A stretch of DNA of 64,000 nucleotides from Henriciella pelagia (GTDB lineage Bacteria; Pseudomonadota; Alphaproteobacteria; Caulobacterales; Hyphomonadaceae), in NCBI RefSeq assembly GCF_002088945.1, contig NZ_NCSU01000011.1:124001-188000 (forward strand), in the 5' to 3' direction. Under the pieces are notes generated by a model, which was given only the letters and a program-made list of their open reading frames with translations, was not told where the DNA came from and searched no databases. This document shows, piece after piece, positions 16,991 through 25,777 of the stretch (positions within the stretch are counted from its first letter, which is position 1; every line of letters begins with the position of its first letter). Made by a program: the position numbers and the translations under genes.

Positions 16991-19279
16991 TCAGTTAAAG
17001 ATGCTCTCCGGGCTGGTTTCCTCGCCGCACGTTTCGCAGTGAAGCGCTTCTTCTTCAGGGAGAGTCGTGAGCGTAAAACTCGCGCAATTGGGGCAGGGCT
17101 GTGCCAGGTAATCCGGATCACCTTCTGCAGGAGTCAGCAACTCCGGTTGGGCGGCGGCCTCGACGCGCTCGGCGCGTTTCTTGTCGAGAATGACGATATT
17201 GTCTGGTAGCTGGCCACGTGAAAATCCCCTTGAAATGAACTGCACCGCCTCGTCCGGCAGAGGCTGGGGGGCTTCGCGCGTGCCATCCTTCAGGCCGCGA
17301 CCCAGCCCGTCATGGCTGACGTCAGCGCCAATTTCGGCAAGATCTTCTCGTGCGAGATACGAGATCGCGAGTTCACGGAAAATATAGTCAAGAATGGAAG
17401 TCGCTTTCGTGATCCTGTCATTGCCGGTCACGTCGCCGGCCGGCTCAAAACGGGTGAAAACAAACGCGTCCACATACTCGTCCAGTGGCACGCCGTATTG
17501 AAGGCCAAGCGACACGGCAATCGCAAAATTGTTCATCAGCGAACGGAAAGCAGCCCCTTCCTTGTGCATGTCGATGAAAATCTCTCCGAGCGAGCCATCG
17601 TCGAATTCGCCGGTATGAAGATAGACTTTGTGTCCGCCCACGGTCGCCTTCTGGATATAGCCCTTGCGCCGGTCTGGCAGCCGCGTGCGCTGGACCGGCG
17701 CAGAGCCGGGGCCCATGGTTGCGGCCGGGAGGTCGGGAATAGTGGCTTCGCGCTCATACTCTGCGGCAAGGTCTTCTGCGAGTGCGAGAATTTCAGACAT
17801 CCGCTCTTCGGCCCGTTGGTCGACATGCTCTGGTTCTGCCCCAAGCCAGACGGACATCCCCGCGGCAATCGCTCTTTCCACGTCTTCTTCGGTCCACAAG
17901 GATGCATCGACGCATAGCATCGAATTGAGGTGCTTGCGCGCGAGCCGGACCGTTTCCAGGACAAATGAGGGTTCGTCGGGGATCGTCAGTCCGGCTGTCT
18001 CGAAGACGCTCAGCACGGCCTTTTCAATCGCTCCGTCGGACGCCGCCTCTGCAGCGGTGATGGCACCGTCAGAGAACCCGATCGCTTTCAGCAGGGCGAC
18101 GCCATCTGTATCAAAGGCCTCCGGCGTGAGCTTCAGGTCCCGGGTCAGGACATCATCGCCCAGCACCCATCGCGAAAAGGCGGCGCTGAAGGGCAGGCCT
18201 TCGGCGATGGCATTGCGAAGCCGCGCTATGGCTTCGTCTGAGAAGCCGCGCAGGCGCAGGGATTCTGTATTGATTTCAGGAAGGTGATCCAGGTTGCCCC
18301 CCTGATCGATGGCCGCCTGGACTTGATCCACCGTCTCCTGTCCCCGCGCGGCCACTGCAAGGGCCGCTGCCGGCGCGAGCTGGGTGATCCCGTCTTCATC
18401 CGAAAGCGTCAGGGCGGGCGCGCCATCCAGTCCATCGCTCGCAGGCGCAAAGCCAAGATCGGCATCCGGACGCAGCGGTGCGATAGCGATGATCAGATTC
18501 CGGTTCACGGAAATGTCGGGCGCTCCCGGCAGTCCGAGCCGGACAGCGTCAGCCTTGGTCAGACTGGTGCTGCTCGTCATCGCACCCATCAAGGCAAGAA
18601 GGGCCGCCGCCCGCTTGGCGCAATCGGCCTCGCCCTGAGACTCCAGAGCCAGCGCCGCTGCTCGCACGCCATGCAGAAGCACGACCATCTGTTCGGGCGA
18701 ACCGGCAGACAGATACACCGAAGACAGCGTGTCTGCGGCAAGTTGCGCCTCGAAGCCGGATTCGGACGTGAAGGCGGACAGGTCGATGGCGACGGCGGGC
18801 GTGGATGCGCCGAATTCGGGCGCTATCCCGGCCCAGATGCTGATGCCTTTGCGGCGGCACATGGAGAGCGGCTCACCGAGGCTGTTGACGCGCTCACCAG
18901 ACAGGCCGACCGGTGCCTGGGCAAGCGGAGTCATCGCCTGTTCGCGCAATTGCTGTTCCAGTCCGGCAAATCCCCGTTCATGCTGCAGGCCGGCCTCGAC
19001 GAGGGGCTGCGGTAGGCCGGCAAGCATCGCCTCGGCGATCTGCGCATTGCGTGGCCGCGCACCGAGCTGCTCGACAAGGTCTGCCATGCCTAGCGTTGTC
19101 CGTTTTGAGAGCTCCATCGTCTCGCGTTTCCGGACAGCAAGGTCAATCGCATCGCTTTCATGCCCTTCCGGAGCCATGACGGGCAGGGCAACAAGGTCGT
19201 CAAGTCGGCACACCGGGCTGATCCGGCCATCGGCGAGCGCCGCCTGTAGCAATCCTGGTTTTCCGGCTGACTGGCTCAT
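16991..19279 (-). CDS. RNR-derived protein with TSCPD domain and C-terminal zinc ribbon (NrdJ-like, catalytic core not recognisable)
   Basis: A 762-residue protein whose C-terminal third looks like the tail of a class II (B12-dependent) ribonucleotide reductase. [27 protein letters not shown] starts at about 537, the TSCPD region with [23 protein letters not shown] ends near 645, and a zinc ribbon uses Cys729, 732, 748 and 751. Residues 336-420 ([32 protein letters not shown]) also recall the post-barrel part of long NrdJ enzymes. I find none of the usual reductase active-site motifs (no NPCXE-type cysteine loop) in the first 330 residues, and full NrdJ proteins of this type are around 1200 residues. 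The frame is intact, with no sign of decay. I infer a diverged NrdJ paralogue with a non-catalytic or altered role. Confidence 0.72.
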   Translation of the reverse strand: MSQSAGKPGLLQAALADGRISPVCRLDDLVALPVMAPEGHESDAIDLAVRKRETMELSKRTTLGMADLVEQLGARPRNAQIAEAMLAGLPQPLVEAGLQHERGFAGLEQQLREQAMTPLAQAPVGLSGERVNSLGEPLSMCRRKGISIWAGIAPEFGASTPAVAIDLSAFTSESGFEAQLAADTLSSVYLSAGSPEQMVVLLHGVRAAALALESQGEADCAKRAAALLALMGAMTSSTSLTKADAVRLGLPGAPDISVNRNLIIAIAPLRPDADLGFAPASDGLDGAPALTLSDEDGITQLAPAAALAVAARGQETVDQVQAAIDQGGNLDHLPEINTESLRLRGFSDEAIARLRNAIAEGLPFSAAFSRWVLGDDVLTRDLKLTPEAFDTDGVALLKAIGFSDGAITAAEAASDGAIEKAVLSVFETAGLTIPDEPSFVLETVRLARKHLNSMLCVDASLWTEEDVERAIAAGMSVWLGAEPEHVDQRAEERMSEILALAEDLAAEYEREATIPDLPAATMGPGSAPVQRTRLPDRRKGYIQKATVGGHKVYLHTGEFDDGSLGEIFIDMHKEGAAFRSLMNNFAIAVSLGLQYGVPLDEYVDAFVFTRFEPAGDVTGNDRITKATSILDYIFRELAISYLAREDLAEIGADVSHDGLGRGLKDGTREAPQPLPDEAVQFISRGFSRGQLPDNIVILDKKRAERVEAAAQPELLTPAEGDPDYLAQPCPNCASFTLTTLPEEEALHCETCGEETSPESIFN

Positions 19280-19447
19280 GGCTTACTCCCGAAGGTCGCG
19301 GTTACCGTTTGCGATGTGACCACACGCCAACTGGTGTTCTGCGGTCTTGACGGTAGGGTTCAGATATTGTGTGGCCATGCATAACTGGATTCGCGACATG
19401 GCTTGCCCCATATTCCAGTACGACTGAAAGATTCGAGGTCTCGAGAA

Positions 19448-19837
19448 ATGTTCAAGCTCTTCACCTGGTGGAACGGCGTCACGCCGGGCGGCTGGTTCGA
19501 TATCAAGCGTCGCAGCACGCATGTCGGTACCGACGAATACGGCAACAAGTATTATGAAGACCGCAAGAAATCTGTGGAAGGCCGCCACCGGCGCTACGTG
19601 ATCTATGAAGGTCTCGCTGAACCATCAAAGGTTCCGGCAGACTGGCATGGCTGGTTGCACTACACCTTTGATGAGCCGCCAACCGAAGCGCCGCTCAATC
19701 GCCGGGCCTGGGAAACAGACCATAAGCCCAACATGACAGGAACGCTGTTTGCCTACCGTCCGAAGGGCGCGATCAGCGAAGGCGGTGATCGGCGCAAGGC
19801 AGACGGCGATTACGAGGCCTGGACGCCAGATGCGTGA
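19448..19837 (+). CDS. NDUFA12-family NADH:ubiquinone oxidoreductase subunit
   Basis: Accessory subunit of respiratory complex I (mitochondrial B17.2 homologue), conserved in Alphaproteobacteria. The 129-residue product shows the family pattern: LFTWWNGVTPGGWFDIKRR at the start, VGTDEYGNKYYEDR, RRYVIYEG, PADWHGWLHYTFDEPPTE and a Pro/Asn-rich stretch HKPNMTGT. The ATG at 19448 is used because the family begins just before the FKLFTWW stretch. It overlaps mlaD by 8 bp, in the common alphaproteobacterial order NdufA12-mlaD-DUF2155. Confidence 0.93.
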   Translation: MFKLFTWWNGVTPGGWFDIKRRSTHVGTDEYGNKYYEDRKKSVEGRHRRYVIYEGLAEPSKVPADWHGWLHYTFDEPPTEAPLNRRAWETDHKPNMTGTLFAYRPKGAISEGGDRRKADGDYEAWTPDA

Positions 19838-20492
19838 ATCCATCCTCGAAACCCTGATCGGCGCGGTCGTCCTGGTTGTTGCTGGCGTTTTCCTGTGGTT
19901 TGCCATGGCGCGCGGCGGTGAAGCCTCATCTTCGCCATCGGGCAGCGTCGAAATCGGTGCGCGCTTCAACAGCGTTAGCGGTGTCAGCGCCGGAACGGAT
20001 GTCCGCATGGCGGGTGTGAAGGTTGGCACCGTCCGCAAGATCGGTCTCGATGTTGAGCGCGCTGAAGCGCTCGTCACCATGGCGATCTCCCGGGATCTGG
20101 TGCCGCTCGAAGACGGCACCTCTGCGCGGATCCAGGCCGAGGGTCTGCTCGGCGGCAATTATATCAACCTTGAGCCGGCTGCTGGCTTCGGCACCATCGA
20201 GCCATGCCCGGAAGGCGAAAAGCTTTTCGGCGAAACGGGCTGCGGTGAAATTCTTTATACTCAGGGCAGTGTCGACCTGCTGACTCTGTTTGCATCCTTC
20301 GCGAGCGGTTCTGGCGGTGATGATGGATCCGATACCGGCGCGTCATCCGATTATGAAGACGATGCGCCCTCGCTTAGCGCCTTTGGCGACGACGAAGGTC
20401 AGGACAACGCAGTTGAGGACACAGAATCTCCCGATTCATCGACTGAAATCGATGAAACCGGTCCAGAGCTGGGTAATTCAGGAGATCGATAA
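19830..20492 (+). CDS. mlaD: MlaD, MCE-domain lipid transport protein
   Basis: Inner-membrane-anchored periplasmic ring protein of the Mla phospholipid transporter that maintains outer-membrane asymmetry. The 220 residues comprise an N-terminal anchor (ILETLIGAVVLVVAGVFLWF), an MCE domain (GARFNSVSGVSAGTDVRMAGVKVG through ARIQAEGLLGGNYINLEPAAG) and an acidic, serine-rich tail of about 60 residues that is probably disordered. The other Mla genes (FE, BC) are not in the window. The ATG at 19830 overlaps the NdufA12 gene by 8 bp. Confidence 0.92.
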   Translation: MRESILETLIGAVVLVVAGVFLWFAMARGGEASSSPSGSVEIGARFNSVSGVSAGTDVRMAGVKVGTVRKIGLDVERAEALVTMAISRDLVPLEDGTSARIQAEGLLGGNYINLEPAAGFGTIEPCPEGEKLFGETGCGEILYTQGSVDLLTLFASFASGSGGDDGSDTGASSDYEDDAPSLSAFGDDEGQDNAVEDTESPDSSTEIDETGPELGNSGDR

Positions 20493-20981
20493 GTGCGTCT
20501 CACGCCATATCTTGCTGCAGCGCTGATTGCAGGAGCGACCGCTCTGCCATCGGCTGCCGTCAGCTACAATCAGGAGCAGACGGCGACCTTGCGGGCGCTC
20601 GACAAGATTACGGGCCGCTCAACCGACTTTGAAATCAAGGTCGGCGAGCCTGTCATCTACGGCTCGCTAAAGATCGACCTTGAGGTCTGCTTCCAGACAC
20701 CGCCCGAAGAACCGCCGGAATCGGCTGCCTTCCTGCAGATTGAAACTGCGACGGCGACCCGCATGCAGTCGATGACCGAGCCGCAGCTCGCGAGCGATGT
20801 AGAGTCGTCCAGTACAGGTGATGACGCTGACGATCCGGCTGAAACGCTGTTCTCGGGATGGATGTTTGCATCGACGCCCGGCCTCAGCGCGCTCGAGCAT
20901 CCCGTCTACGACGTCTGGGTGATCAGGTGCACCGAACGCTCGCCCGTTAGCCCGTCGACACCAGCGGCGCCGGAAGAGTAG
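20493..20981 (+). CDS. DUF2155-family exported protein
   Basis: A 162-residue secreted protein of the DUF2155 family, found beside mlaD or NdufA12 in Alphaproteobacteria; its function is unknown. It starts with GTG directly after the mlaD stop, preceded by CAGGAG. A signal peptide (about 1-22) is followed by family motifs LRALDKITGRSTDFEIKVGE, YGSLKIDLEVCFQTPPEEPPESAAFLQI, the core GWMFASTPGLSALEHPVYDVWVI and a final conserved Cys. An acidic insert (about 98-115) separates the two conserved halves. The last 76 bp are antisense to the end of aat. Confidence 0.87.
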   Translation: MRLTPYLAAALIAGATALPSAAVSYNQEQTATLRALDKITGRSTDFEIKVGEPVIYGSLKIDLEVCFQTPPEEPPESAAFLQIETATATRMQSMTEPQLASDVESSSTGDDADDPAETLFSGWMFASTPGLSALEHPVYDVWVIRCTERSPVSPSTPAAPEE

Positions 20982-21574
20982 AAGTCGGCCTCCCTGGAGA
21001 GCGCGGCCTTTAACATCACCATGAACTCGGCCTTGGGAATCTCCTGCAGGCCAAACTGCTCAAGGTGAGGATTGTGGAACTGCGCGTCGAGCAGGTCGAA
21101 CCCGCCTTCGATCAGCCGCGCCACGAGGTGAACCAGCGCGATCTTTGACGCATCCGTTGCGCGCGAGAACATGCTCTCGCCGAAGAATGCGGCACCGAGC
21201 TTCACACCGTAGAGACCTCCCACCAGTTGGCCTTCATCATTCCAGCATTCGATGGAGTGGGCGTGTCCTTCGCGATGAAGCGCGCCATAGATGTTCTGGA
21301 TCTGCGTATTGATCCAGGTGGTGGGCCGGTCGGGCTGTTCCTCGGCGCAGGCATCAATGACGCGATTGAATGCGGTGTCGACCGTCACCTTGTACGGCAT
21401 CTGCCGCACTGTCCGTTTCAGGCGGCGCGGAATATGGAACCCCCTGAGTGGCAGGACACCGCGCTCGGCTGGTGAGATGAGAAACAGTGTCTCATCCTCA
21501 CGGGAATCGGCCATGGGAAAGACGCCGCGACGATAGAAGTCGAGGACCATCTCCGTATCAATGCGTTCAGACAT
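20906..21574 (-). CDS. aat: Leucyl/phenylalanyl-tRNA-protein transferase
   Basis: Adds Leu or Phe from tRNA to proteins with N-terminal Arg or Lys, creating N-degrons for ClpAP. The 222 residues contain YRRGVFPMADS, FLISPAERGVLPL, TWINTQIQNIYGALHREGHAHSIECW, GGLYGVKLGAAFFGESMFSRATDASKIALVHL and LLDAQFHNPHLEQFG, all classic for the family. It is the last gene of aroQ-accB-accC-aat, with gaps of 10-14 bp. The 3' end extends 76 bp into the convergent DUF2155 gene. Confidence 0.96.
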   Translation of the reverse strand: MSERIDTEMVLDFYRRGVFPMADSREDETLFLISPAERGVLPLRGFHIPRRLKRTVRQMPYKVTVDTAFNRVIDACAEEQPDRPTTWINTQIQNIYGALHREGHAHSIECWNDEGQLVGGLYGVKLGAAFFGESMFSRATDASKIALVHLVARLIEGGFDLLDAQFHNPHLEQFGLQEIPKAEFMVMLKAALSREADFYSSGAAGVDGLTGERSVHLITQTS

Positions 21575-21588
21575 GCTGACCCGGACAA

Positions 21589-22929
21589 TTACCCCTTGGC
21601 GAGAAATTTCTCCAGCCAGTGGATATTGTAATTGCCATCGACGACATCCTTGGCGTCGACCAGGCGCTGGTGCAGGGGCAGGGTCGTATTGACGCCGCCA
21701 ACCACCATCTCATCGAGCGCCCTGCGCAGACGCATGATACATTCGTTCCGGGTGCGGCCATGGACAATGAGCTTGCCGATCATCGAGTCGTAATTTGGTG
21801 GAATGCGGTAACCCGCATAGGCCGCACTGTCGACCCGCACGTCCGGGCCTCCTGGCGCATGAAATTCCGTAATCATGCCGGGTGACGGTACGAATGTTTC
21901 CGGATGTTCAGCATTGATCCGGCACTCGATGGCATGACCGACGAGCATCACGTCTTCCTGGCTGAAAGACAGCTTCTTTCCGTCAGCTATGCGAATTTGT
22001 TCACGCACAAGATCAATGCCCGTGATCATCTCTGTGACCGGGTGCTCGACCTGCAGGCGCGTGTTCATCTCGATGAAATAGAAGTTTCCGTCTTCATAGA
22101 GGAATTCCATCGTGCCTGCGCCCAGATAGCCAATCTTGGCCACGGCCCTGGCGACGATCGTGCCGATCTCTTCGCGCTGCGCCTGGTTAAGGGCAGGCGA
22201 TGGGGCCTCTTCGAAAACCTTCTGGTGGCGGCGTTGCAGCGAGCAATCGCGCTCCCACAGATGCGCAACGTTTCCATGGCTGTCGGCGATCACCTGGATT
22301 TCGATGTGGCGCGGCTTGCCGAGATACTTCTCGAGATAGACCGCATCGTCGCCGAAAGCAGCCTTGGCTTCGGTCTTCGCCGTGCGGACGGCGTTTTCAA
22401 GGTCTTTCTCGGTCTGGGCAACCTTCATGCCCCGCCCACCGCCGCCGGCAGCGGCCTTCACGAGCACAGGATAGCCGATCTTCTTGGCGATCTTCTTGGC
22501 TTCGCTGATGCTTCCCACACCGCCATCGGACCCTGGAACACATGGCACGCCAGCATCGATCATCGCCTGCTTGGCGGCGATCTTGTCGCCCATGGTGCGG
22601 ATGTGCTCGGCTTTGGGGCCAATGAAGATCAGCCCGTGCGCCTCGACCATTTCGGCGAACTGCGCGTTCTCCGAAAGAAAGCCGTAGCCGGGGTGAATCG
22701 CATCGGCATTGGTGATTTCGGCTGCCGCCAGGATTCGTGATTTCTTGAGATACGATTCGCTGGATGGTGCTGGGCCGATACAGACGCTTTCATCGGCCAG
22801 CCGAACGGCCATCGCATCGCGGTCGGCCTCGGAATGCACCACGACTGTCGCAAGGCCCATTTCCTTGCAGGCGCGGTGGATGCGCAGGGCAATCTCGCCG
22901 CGATTGGCGATCAGAACTTTCTCGATCAT
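21589..22929 (-). CDS. accC: Biotin carboxylase subunit of acetyl-CoA carboxylase
   Basis: Carboxylates biotin on AccB with ATP and bicarbonate, the first half of acetyl-CoA carboxylation for fatty-acid synthesis. The 446 residues have the AccC N-domain ([22 protein letters not shown]), the ATP-grasp glycine loop [12 protein letters not shown], the [29 protein letters not shown] catalytic region and the [13 protein letters not shown]-domain. It lies 10 bp after accB. The length and motif set fit the stand-alone subunit rather than a fused acyl-CoA carboxylase alpha chain. Confidence 0.97.
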   Translation of the reverse strand: MIEKVLIANRGEIALRIHRACKEMGLATVVVHSEADRDAMAVRLADESVCIGPAPSSESYLKKSRILAAAEITNADAIHPGYGFLSENAQFAEMVEAHGLIFIGPKAEHIRTMGDKIAAKQAMIDAGVPCVPGSDGGVGSISEAKKIAKKIGYPVLVKAAAGGGGRGMKVAQTEKDLENAVRTAKTEAKAAFGDDAVYLEKYLGKPRHIEIQVIADSHGNVAHLWERDCSLQRRHQKVFEEAPSPALNQAQREEIGTIVARAVAKIGYLGAGTMEFLYEDGNFYFIEMNTRLQVEHPVTEMITGIDLVREQIRIADGKKLSFSQEDVMLVGHAIECRINAEHPETFVPSPGMITEFHAPGGPDVRVDSAAYAGYRIPPNYDSMIGKLIVHGRTRNECIMRLRRALDEMVVGGVNTTLPLHQRLVDAKDVVDGNYNIHWLEKFLAKG

Positions 22930-22939
22930 GCCGTCGTCC

Positions 22940-23425
22940 TTATTCGATGACGATCAGGGGTTCGCCGAATTCTACTGGCTGAGCGTCTGCCACGATGATT
23001 TCCTTCACTGTGCCGGCAGCGGGAGCTTCGACCGGATTGAAGGTCTTCATGGCTTCGACAAGCATCAGCGTGTCGCCTTTCTTCACCTTGTCGCCAACCG
23101 CTACGAAAGGCTTCGAGCCGGGCTCTGGCGACAGGTACACAGTACCGACCATGGGGCTTGTCACGGCATTGGCGTGAGACGCCGCGGCGGGGGCAGCGGC
23201 TGCTGCCGGAGCGGCTGCGGCTGGTGCTGGTGCTGCGGCAGACGCGGCCGCGACTGGAGCCGGAGCGGCGTACTGGATCGCGGCCGGTGCATTCGGGCTC
23301 GATTTGCTGACCCGTATCCGCAGGCCCTCATGTTCGATTTCGACCTCGCCTAGATCTGCATCGCGCAGGATGGAAGCGAGCTCTCTAACAAGGCCTGTAT
23401 CAAGGCCGGTCTTTGCCGTGCTCAT
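22940..23425 (-). CDS. accB: Biotin carboxyl carrier protein of acetyl-CoA carboxylase
   Basis: Carries the biotin of acetyl-CoA carboxylase. The 161 residues consist of an N-terminal helical part ([29 protein letters not shown]), an Ala/Pro-rich flexible linker at about 46-87, and a biotinyl domain with the thumb and EAMKTFN, where Lys127 is biotinylated. It sits between aroQ (13 bp upstream) and accC (10 bp downstream), the conserved alphaproteobacterial order. Confidence 0.97.
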   Translation of the reverse strand: MSTAKTGLDTGLVRELASILRDADLGEVEIEHEGLRIRVSKSSPNAPAAIQYAAPAPVAAASAAAPAPAAAAPAAAAAPAAASHANAVTSPMVGTVYLSPEPGSKPFVAVGDKVKKGDTLMLVEAMKTFNPVEAPAAGTVKEIIVADAQPVEFGEPLIVIE

Positions 23426-23438
23426 AGATGGTGTGTCC

Positions 23439-23870
23439 TCAAGCTGTCATTTTTATCGCGGCATCTAGTGCAAAGTGATAACCGCGAGACCCCAGTCCTG
23501 CAATCGTTGCGGTGGCTGCGGGCGCTACATAATTGGTTTGCCGAAAGGGTTCCCTCGCGGCTGGATTTGAAAGGTGAACCTCAATGATGGGCAGGGTGCA
23601 AGCGCGCAGTGCATCGTGCAGTGCAACGGACGTGTGCGTATAGGCGCCCGCATTCAGGATCAGCGCGCTGGCCTCCCGGTTGGCTTCCTGTACCCAGTCC
23701 ACTAATTGGCCCTCGGAATTGGTCTGACGGAAGTCGATATCGCGATTCCCGGCCTGCTTGCGCATCGAGTCGCGAATATCGTCCAGCGTCTCATGCCCAT
23801 AAATTTCAGGCTCGCGTGAGCCCAGAAGGTTGAGGTTGGGCCCATTAAGGACATAAATCGGCTTCGTCAT
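23439..23870 (-). CDS. aroQ: 3-dehydroquinate dehydratase, type II
   Basis: Third shikimate-pathway step, dehydration of 3-dehydroquinate. The 143-residue product (ATG at 23870, [17 protein letters not shown]) has the type II hallmarks: [17 protein letters not shown] with the catalytic Tyr, [34 protein letters not shown] and [15 protein letters not shown] with the catalytic His. The longer frame to 23906 is rejected because family members begin just before the IYVLNGPN stretch. It heads the aroQ-accB-accC-aat operon and is divergent from thiS. Confidence 0.96.
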   Translation of the reverse strand: MTKPIYVLNGPNLNLLGSREPEIYGHETLDDIRDSMRKQAGNRDIDFRQTNSEGQLVDWVQEANREASALILNAGAYTHTSVALHDALRACTLPIIEVHLSNPAAREPFRQTNYVAPAATATIAGLGSRGYHFALDAAIKMTA

Positions 23871-23935
23871 GCTGCAGGTCTTGCTCTGCTTTCTCTGACA
23901 AGGCAAGGCGTGCGCAGAAGATGGAAAGGCAGCCC

Positions 23936-24136
23936 ATGCAGGTTTTCGTGAATGGAGATGCGATGGAAATCGTTGAAGGCGCCACTGTGGCAGATCTGGT
24001 CAGGCAACTGACCGATGATCCGCGCGGCATGGCGATCGAACGAAATCGCGAAATCGTCCCGAAATCTGCTCACGCCACGACGCAGCTCGCAGACGGGGAC
24101 AGGCTGGAAGTTGTCCAGTTTGTCGGTGGCGGCTGA
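23936..24136 (+). CDS. thiS: Thiamin sulfur-carrier protein ThiS
   Basis: Ubiquitin-like carrier that delivers sulfur as a C-terminal thiocarboxylate for thiazole formation. The 66-residue product starts at the ATG at 23936 ([12 protein letters not shown]), with GAAAGG at 23924-23929 as ribosome site, and ends in the required Gly-Gly (QFVGGG). The middle has the usual VADLVRQL helix and [12 protein letters not shown] strand. It lies 14 bp before thiG, its functional partner. The short leader leaves no room for a TPP riboswitch. Confidence 0.93.
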   Translation: MQVFVNGDAMEIVEGATVADLVRQLTDDPRGMAIERNREIVPKSAHATTQLADGDRLEVVQFVGGG

Positions 24137-24150
24137 ACAAGGATTATTCA

Positions 24151-24921
24151 ATGAGCGATACACTCACCATTGCGGGACGGGAGTTTTCCTCGCGTCTCAT
24201 CGTCGGAACGGGCAAATACAAGTCATATGCCCAGAATGCCGAGGCTGCACGTGCAGCAGGGGCAGAGATGGTCACGGTGGCGCTGCGCCGCGTGAACTGG
24301 TCAAACCCTGACGAAGAGCGCCTGCAGGACCATCTGAAGCCCGACGAATTCATCTACCTCCCGAACACGGCGGGCTGTTTTACTGCAGACGATGCAGTCC
24401 GAACCCTCCGTCTGGCACGCGAAGCCGGCGGCTGGGACCTCGTCAAGCTGGAAGTCCTGGCCGACCAGAAGACGCTCTATCCTGACATGGAAGAGACGCT
24501 GAAGGCGGCAAAAGCGCTCATCGCCGATGGCTTCGAAGTCATGGTCTATTGCTCGGATGACCCGGTGTATGCCCGTAAGCTCGAAGAGGCCGGCTGCTGT
24601 GCCATCATGCCGCTTGGCAGCCTGATCGGTTCGGGCCTTGGCATCCAGAACCCGCTCAACATCCGCCTCATCGTGGAGCAGGCCCGCGTGCCTGTCATCG
24701 TCGATGCAGGCGTCGGCACCGCTTCAGATGCGGCGCAGGCCATGGAGCTTGGCTGTGATGGTGTCCTGATGAACACCGCCATTGCCGAGGCGAAGGATCC
24801 GATTCGCATGGCGCGGGCCATGAAGCATGCGGTGATCGCGGGAAGAGAAGCCTATCTGGCGGGCCGGATGGGCCGCAAACGCTATGCAGACCCGTCCTCA
24901 CCCCTGGCAGGGCTGATCTGA
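24151..24921 (+). CDS. thiG: Thiazole synthase ThiG
   Basis: TIM-barrel enzyme that condenses deoxyxylulose phosphate, ThiS thiocarboxylate and an imine from glycine oxidation (ThiO) or tyrosine (ThiH) into the thiazole of thiamin. The 256 residues include [32 protein letters not shown], the Schiff-base Lys99 in [26 protein letters not shown] and [25 protein letters not shown]. It is cotranscribed with thiS. Its TGA stop directly abuts the stop of the convergent DsbA-like gene (TGATCA). Confidence 0.97.
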   Translation: MSDTLTIAGREFSSRLIVGTGKYKSYAQNAEAARAAGAEMVTVALRRVNWSNPDEERLQDHLKPDEFIYLPNTAGCFTADDAVRTLRLAREAGGWDLVKLEVLADQKTLYPDMEETLKAAKALIADGFEVMVYCSDDPVYARKLEEAGCCAIMPLGSLIGSGLGIQNPLNIRLIVEQARVPVIVDAGVGTASDAAQAMELGCDGVLMNTAIAEAKDPIRMARAMKHAVIAGREAYLAGRMGRKRYADPSSPLAGLI

Positions 24922-25695
24922 TCAGCCGATTTCAGCGAGCGCGTTCTCGATCATCATGTTGACCCGGCTCTGGTCCGCGCCAGGAACGAATTCGTCGCCG
25001 ACGAAGAAGGCTGGCGTACCATCGACGCCGATCTTGCGGGCGAGGCTCTTATTGTCTGCCACGACCTTCTGAAGCTTCACGGACTCCATGTCGGCGCGCA
25101 TTTTGTCGACGTTGACGCCGGCGCGCTCGGCGGCAGCATCGATGTCATCCTTGTCAAAGCCGGTCGAATTGTCGAGCTGCATGAGTTCGCGGTGCATTTC
25201 GGCGTATTTGCCTTGTTCCCCCGCTGCGAGCGCTGCGAGCGCGGCTTTTTCGCTCTCGGCAGTCAGGATTGGAAACTCCTTGAAGACGACGCGAACCTTG
25301 TTGTCATATTTTTCCGGCAGCGCCATCGTCCATTCCATGGACCGCTTGCAGTAGCCGCAGCGATAATCGAAGAATTCGACCAATGTGACTGGCGCGTCTT
25401 CCGGGCCAATGGCGAAGTCGTTCTTGCTCTTGTAGATCAGGTCATGATTGTCGGTGATCGCCTTGCGCGCTGCTGCCGCTTCTTCCTCGGCCTTTTTCTC
25501 GGAAAGCGCGATGAGCGCCTCTTCGATGATTTCCGGGTTTTCGAGGATGTAGTCGCGCACGATCTTCTCGATCGCAGACTTGTTGGTGAGATCGACATCG
25601 CCCTGCGCGCAAGCCGGGGTAAGAGCGACAAGTGCCAGTGCTGTGAGCGGAGCAAGTTTACGGGTCATTCGAATGGCCTTGGTCTGGTGTTTCAT
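24922..25695 (-). CDS. DsbA-family thioredoxin-fold exported protein
   Basis: A periplasmic DsbA/Com1-like disulfide oxidoreductase of 257 residues. Features in order: signal peptide (about 1-30, cut near ACA-Q), a charged helical region with IEKIVRDYILENPEIIEEALIAL typical of this subfamily, the active site FDYRCGYCKRSM (Cys113 and Cys116), and the cis-proline segment GVDGTPAFFVG. I chose the ATG at 25695 because AGGAAA precedes it by six bases; an ATG at 25668 is the alternative. It lies downstream of the M48 protease gene in the same direction, a common pairing in this class. Confidence 0.9.
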   Translation of the reverse strand: MKHQTKAIRMTRKLAPLTALALVALTPACAQGDVDLTNKSAIEKIVRDYILENPEIIEEALIALSEKKAEEEAAAARKAITDNHDLIYKSKNDFAIGPEDAPVTLVEFFDYRCGYCKRSMEWTMALPEKYDNKVRVVFKEFPILTAESEKAALAALAAGEQGKYAEMHRELMQLDNSTGFDKDDIDAAAERAGVNVDKMRADMESVKLQKVVADNKSLARKIGVDGTPAFFVGDEFVPGADQSRVNMMIENALAEIG

Positions 25696-25777
25696 CGGGC
25701 GTTTCCTAACGCCAATAAGTTGACGCGGCCTCAACTTCGAGAGGCGGGCATCTGACATTTGCGTGAAGGTGGCGATT

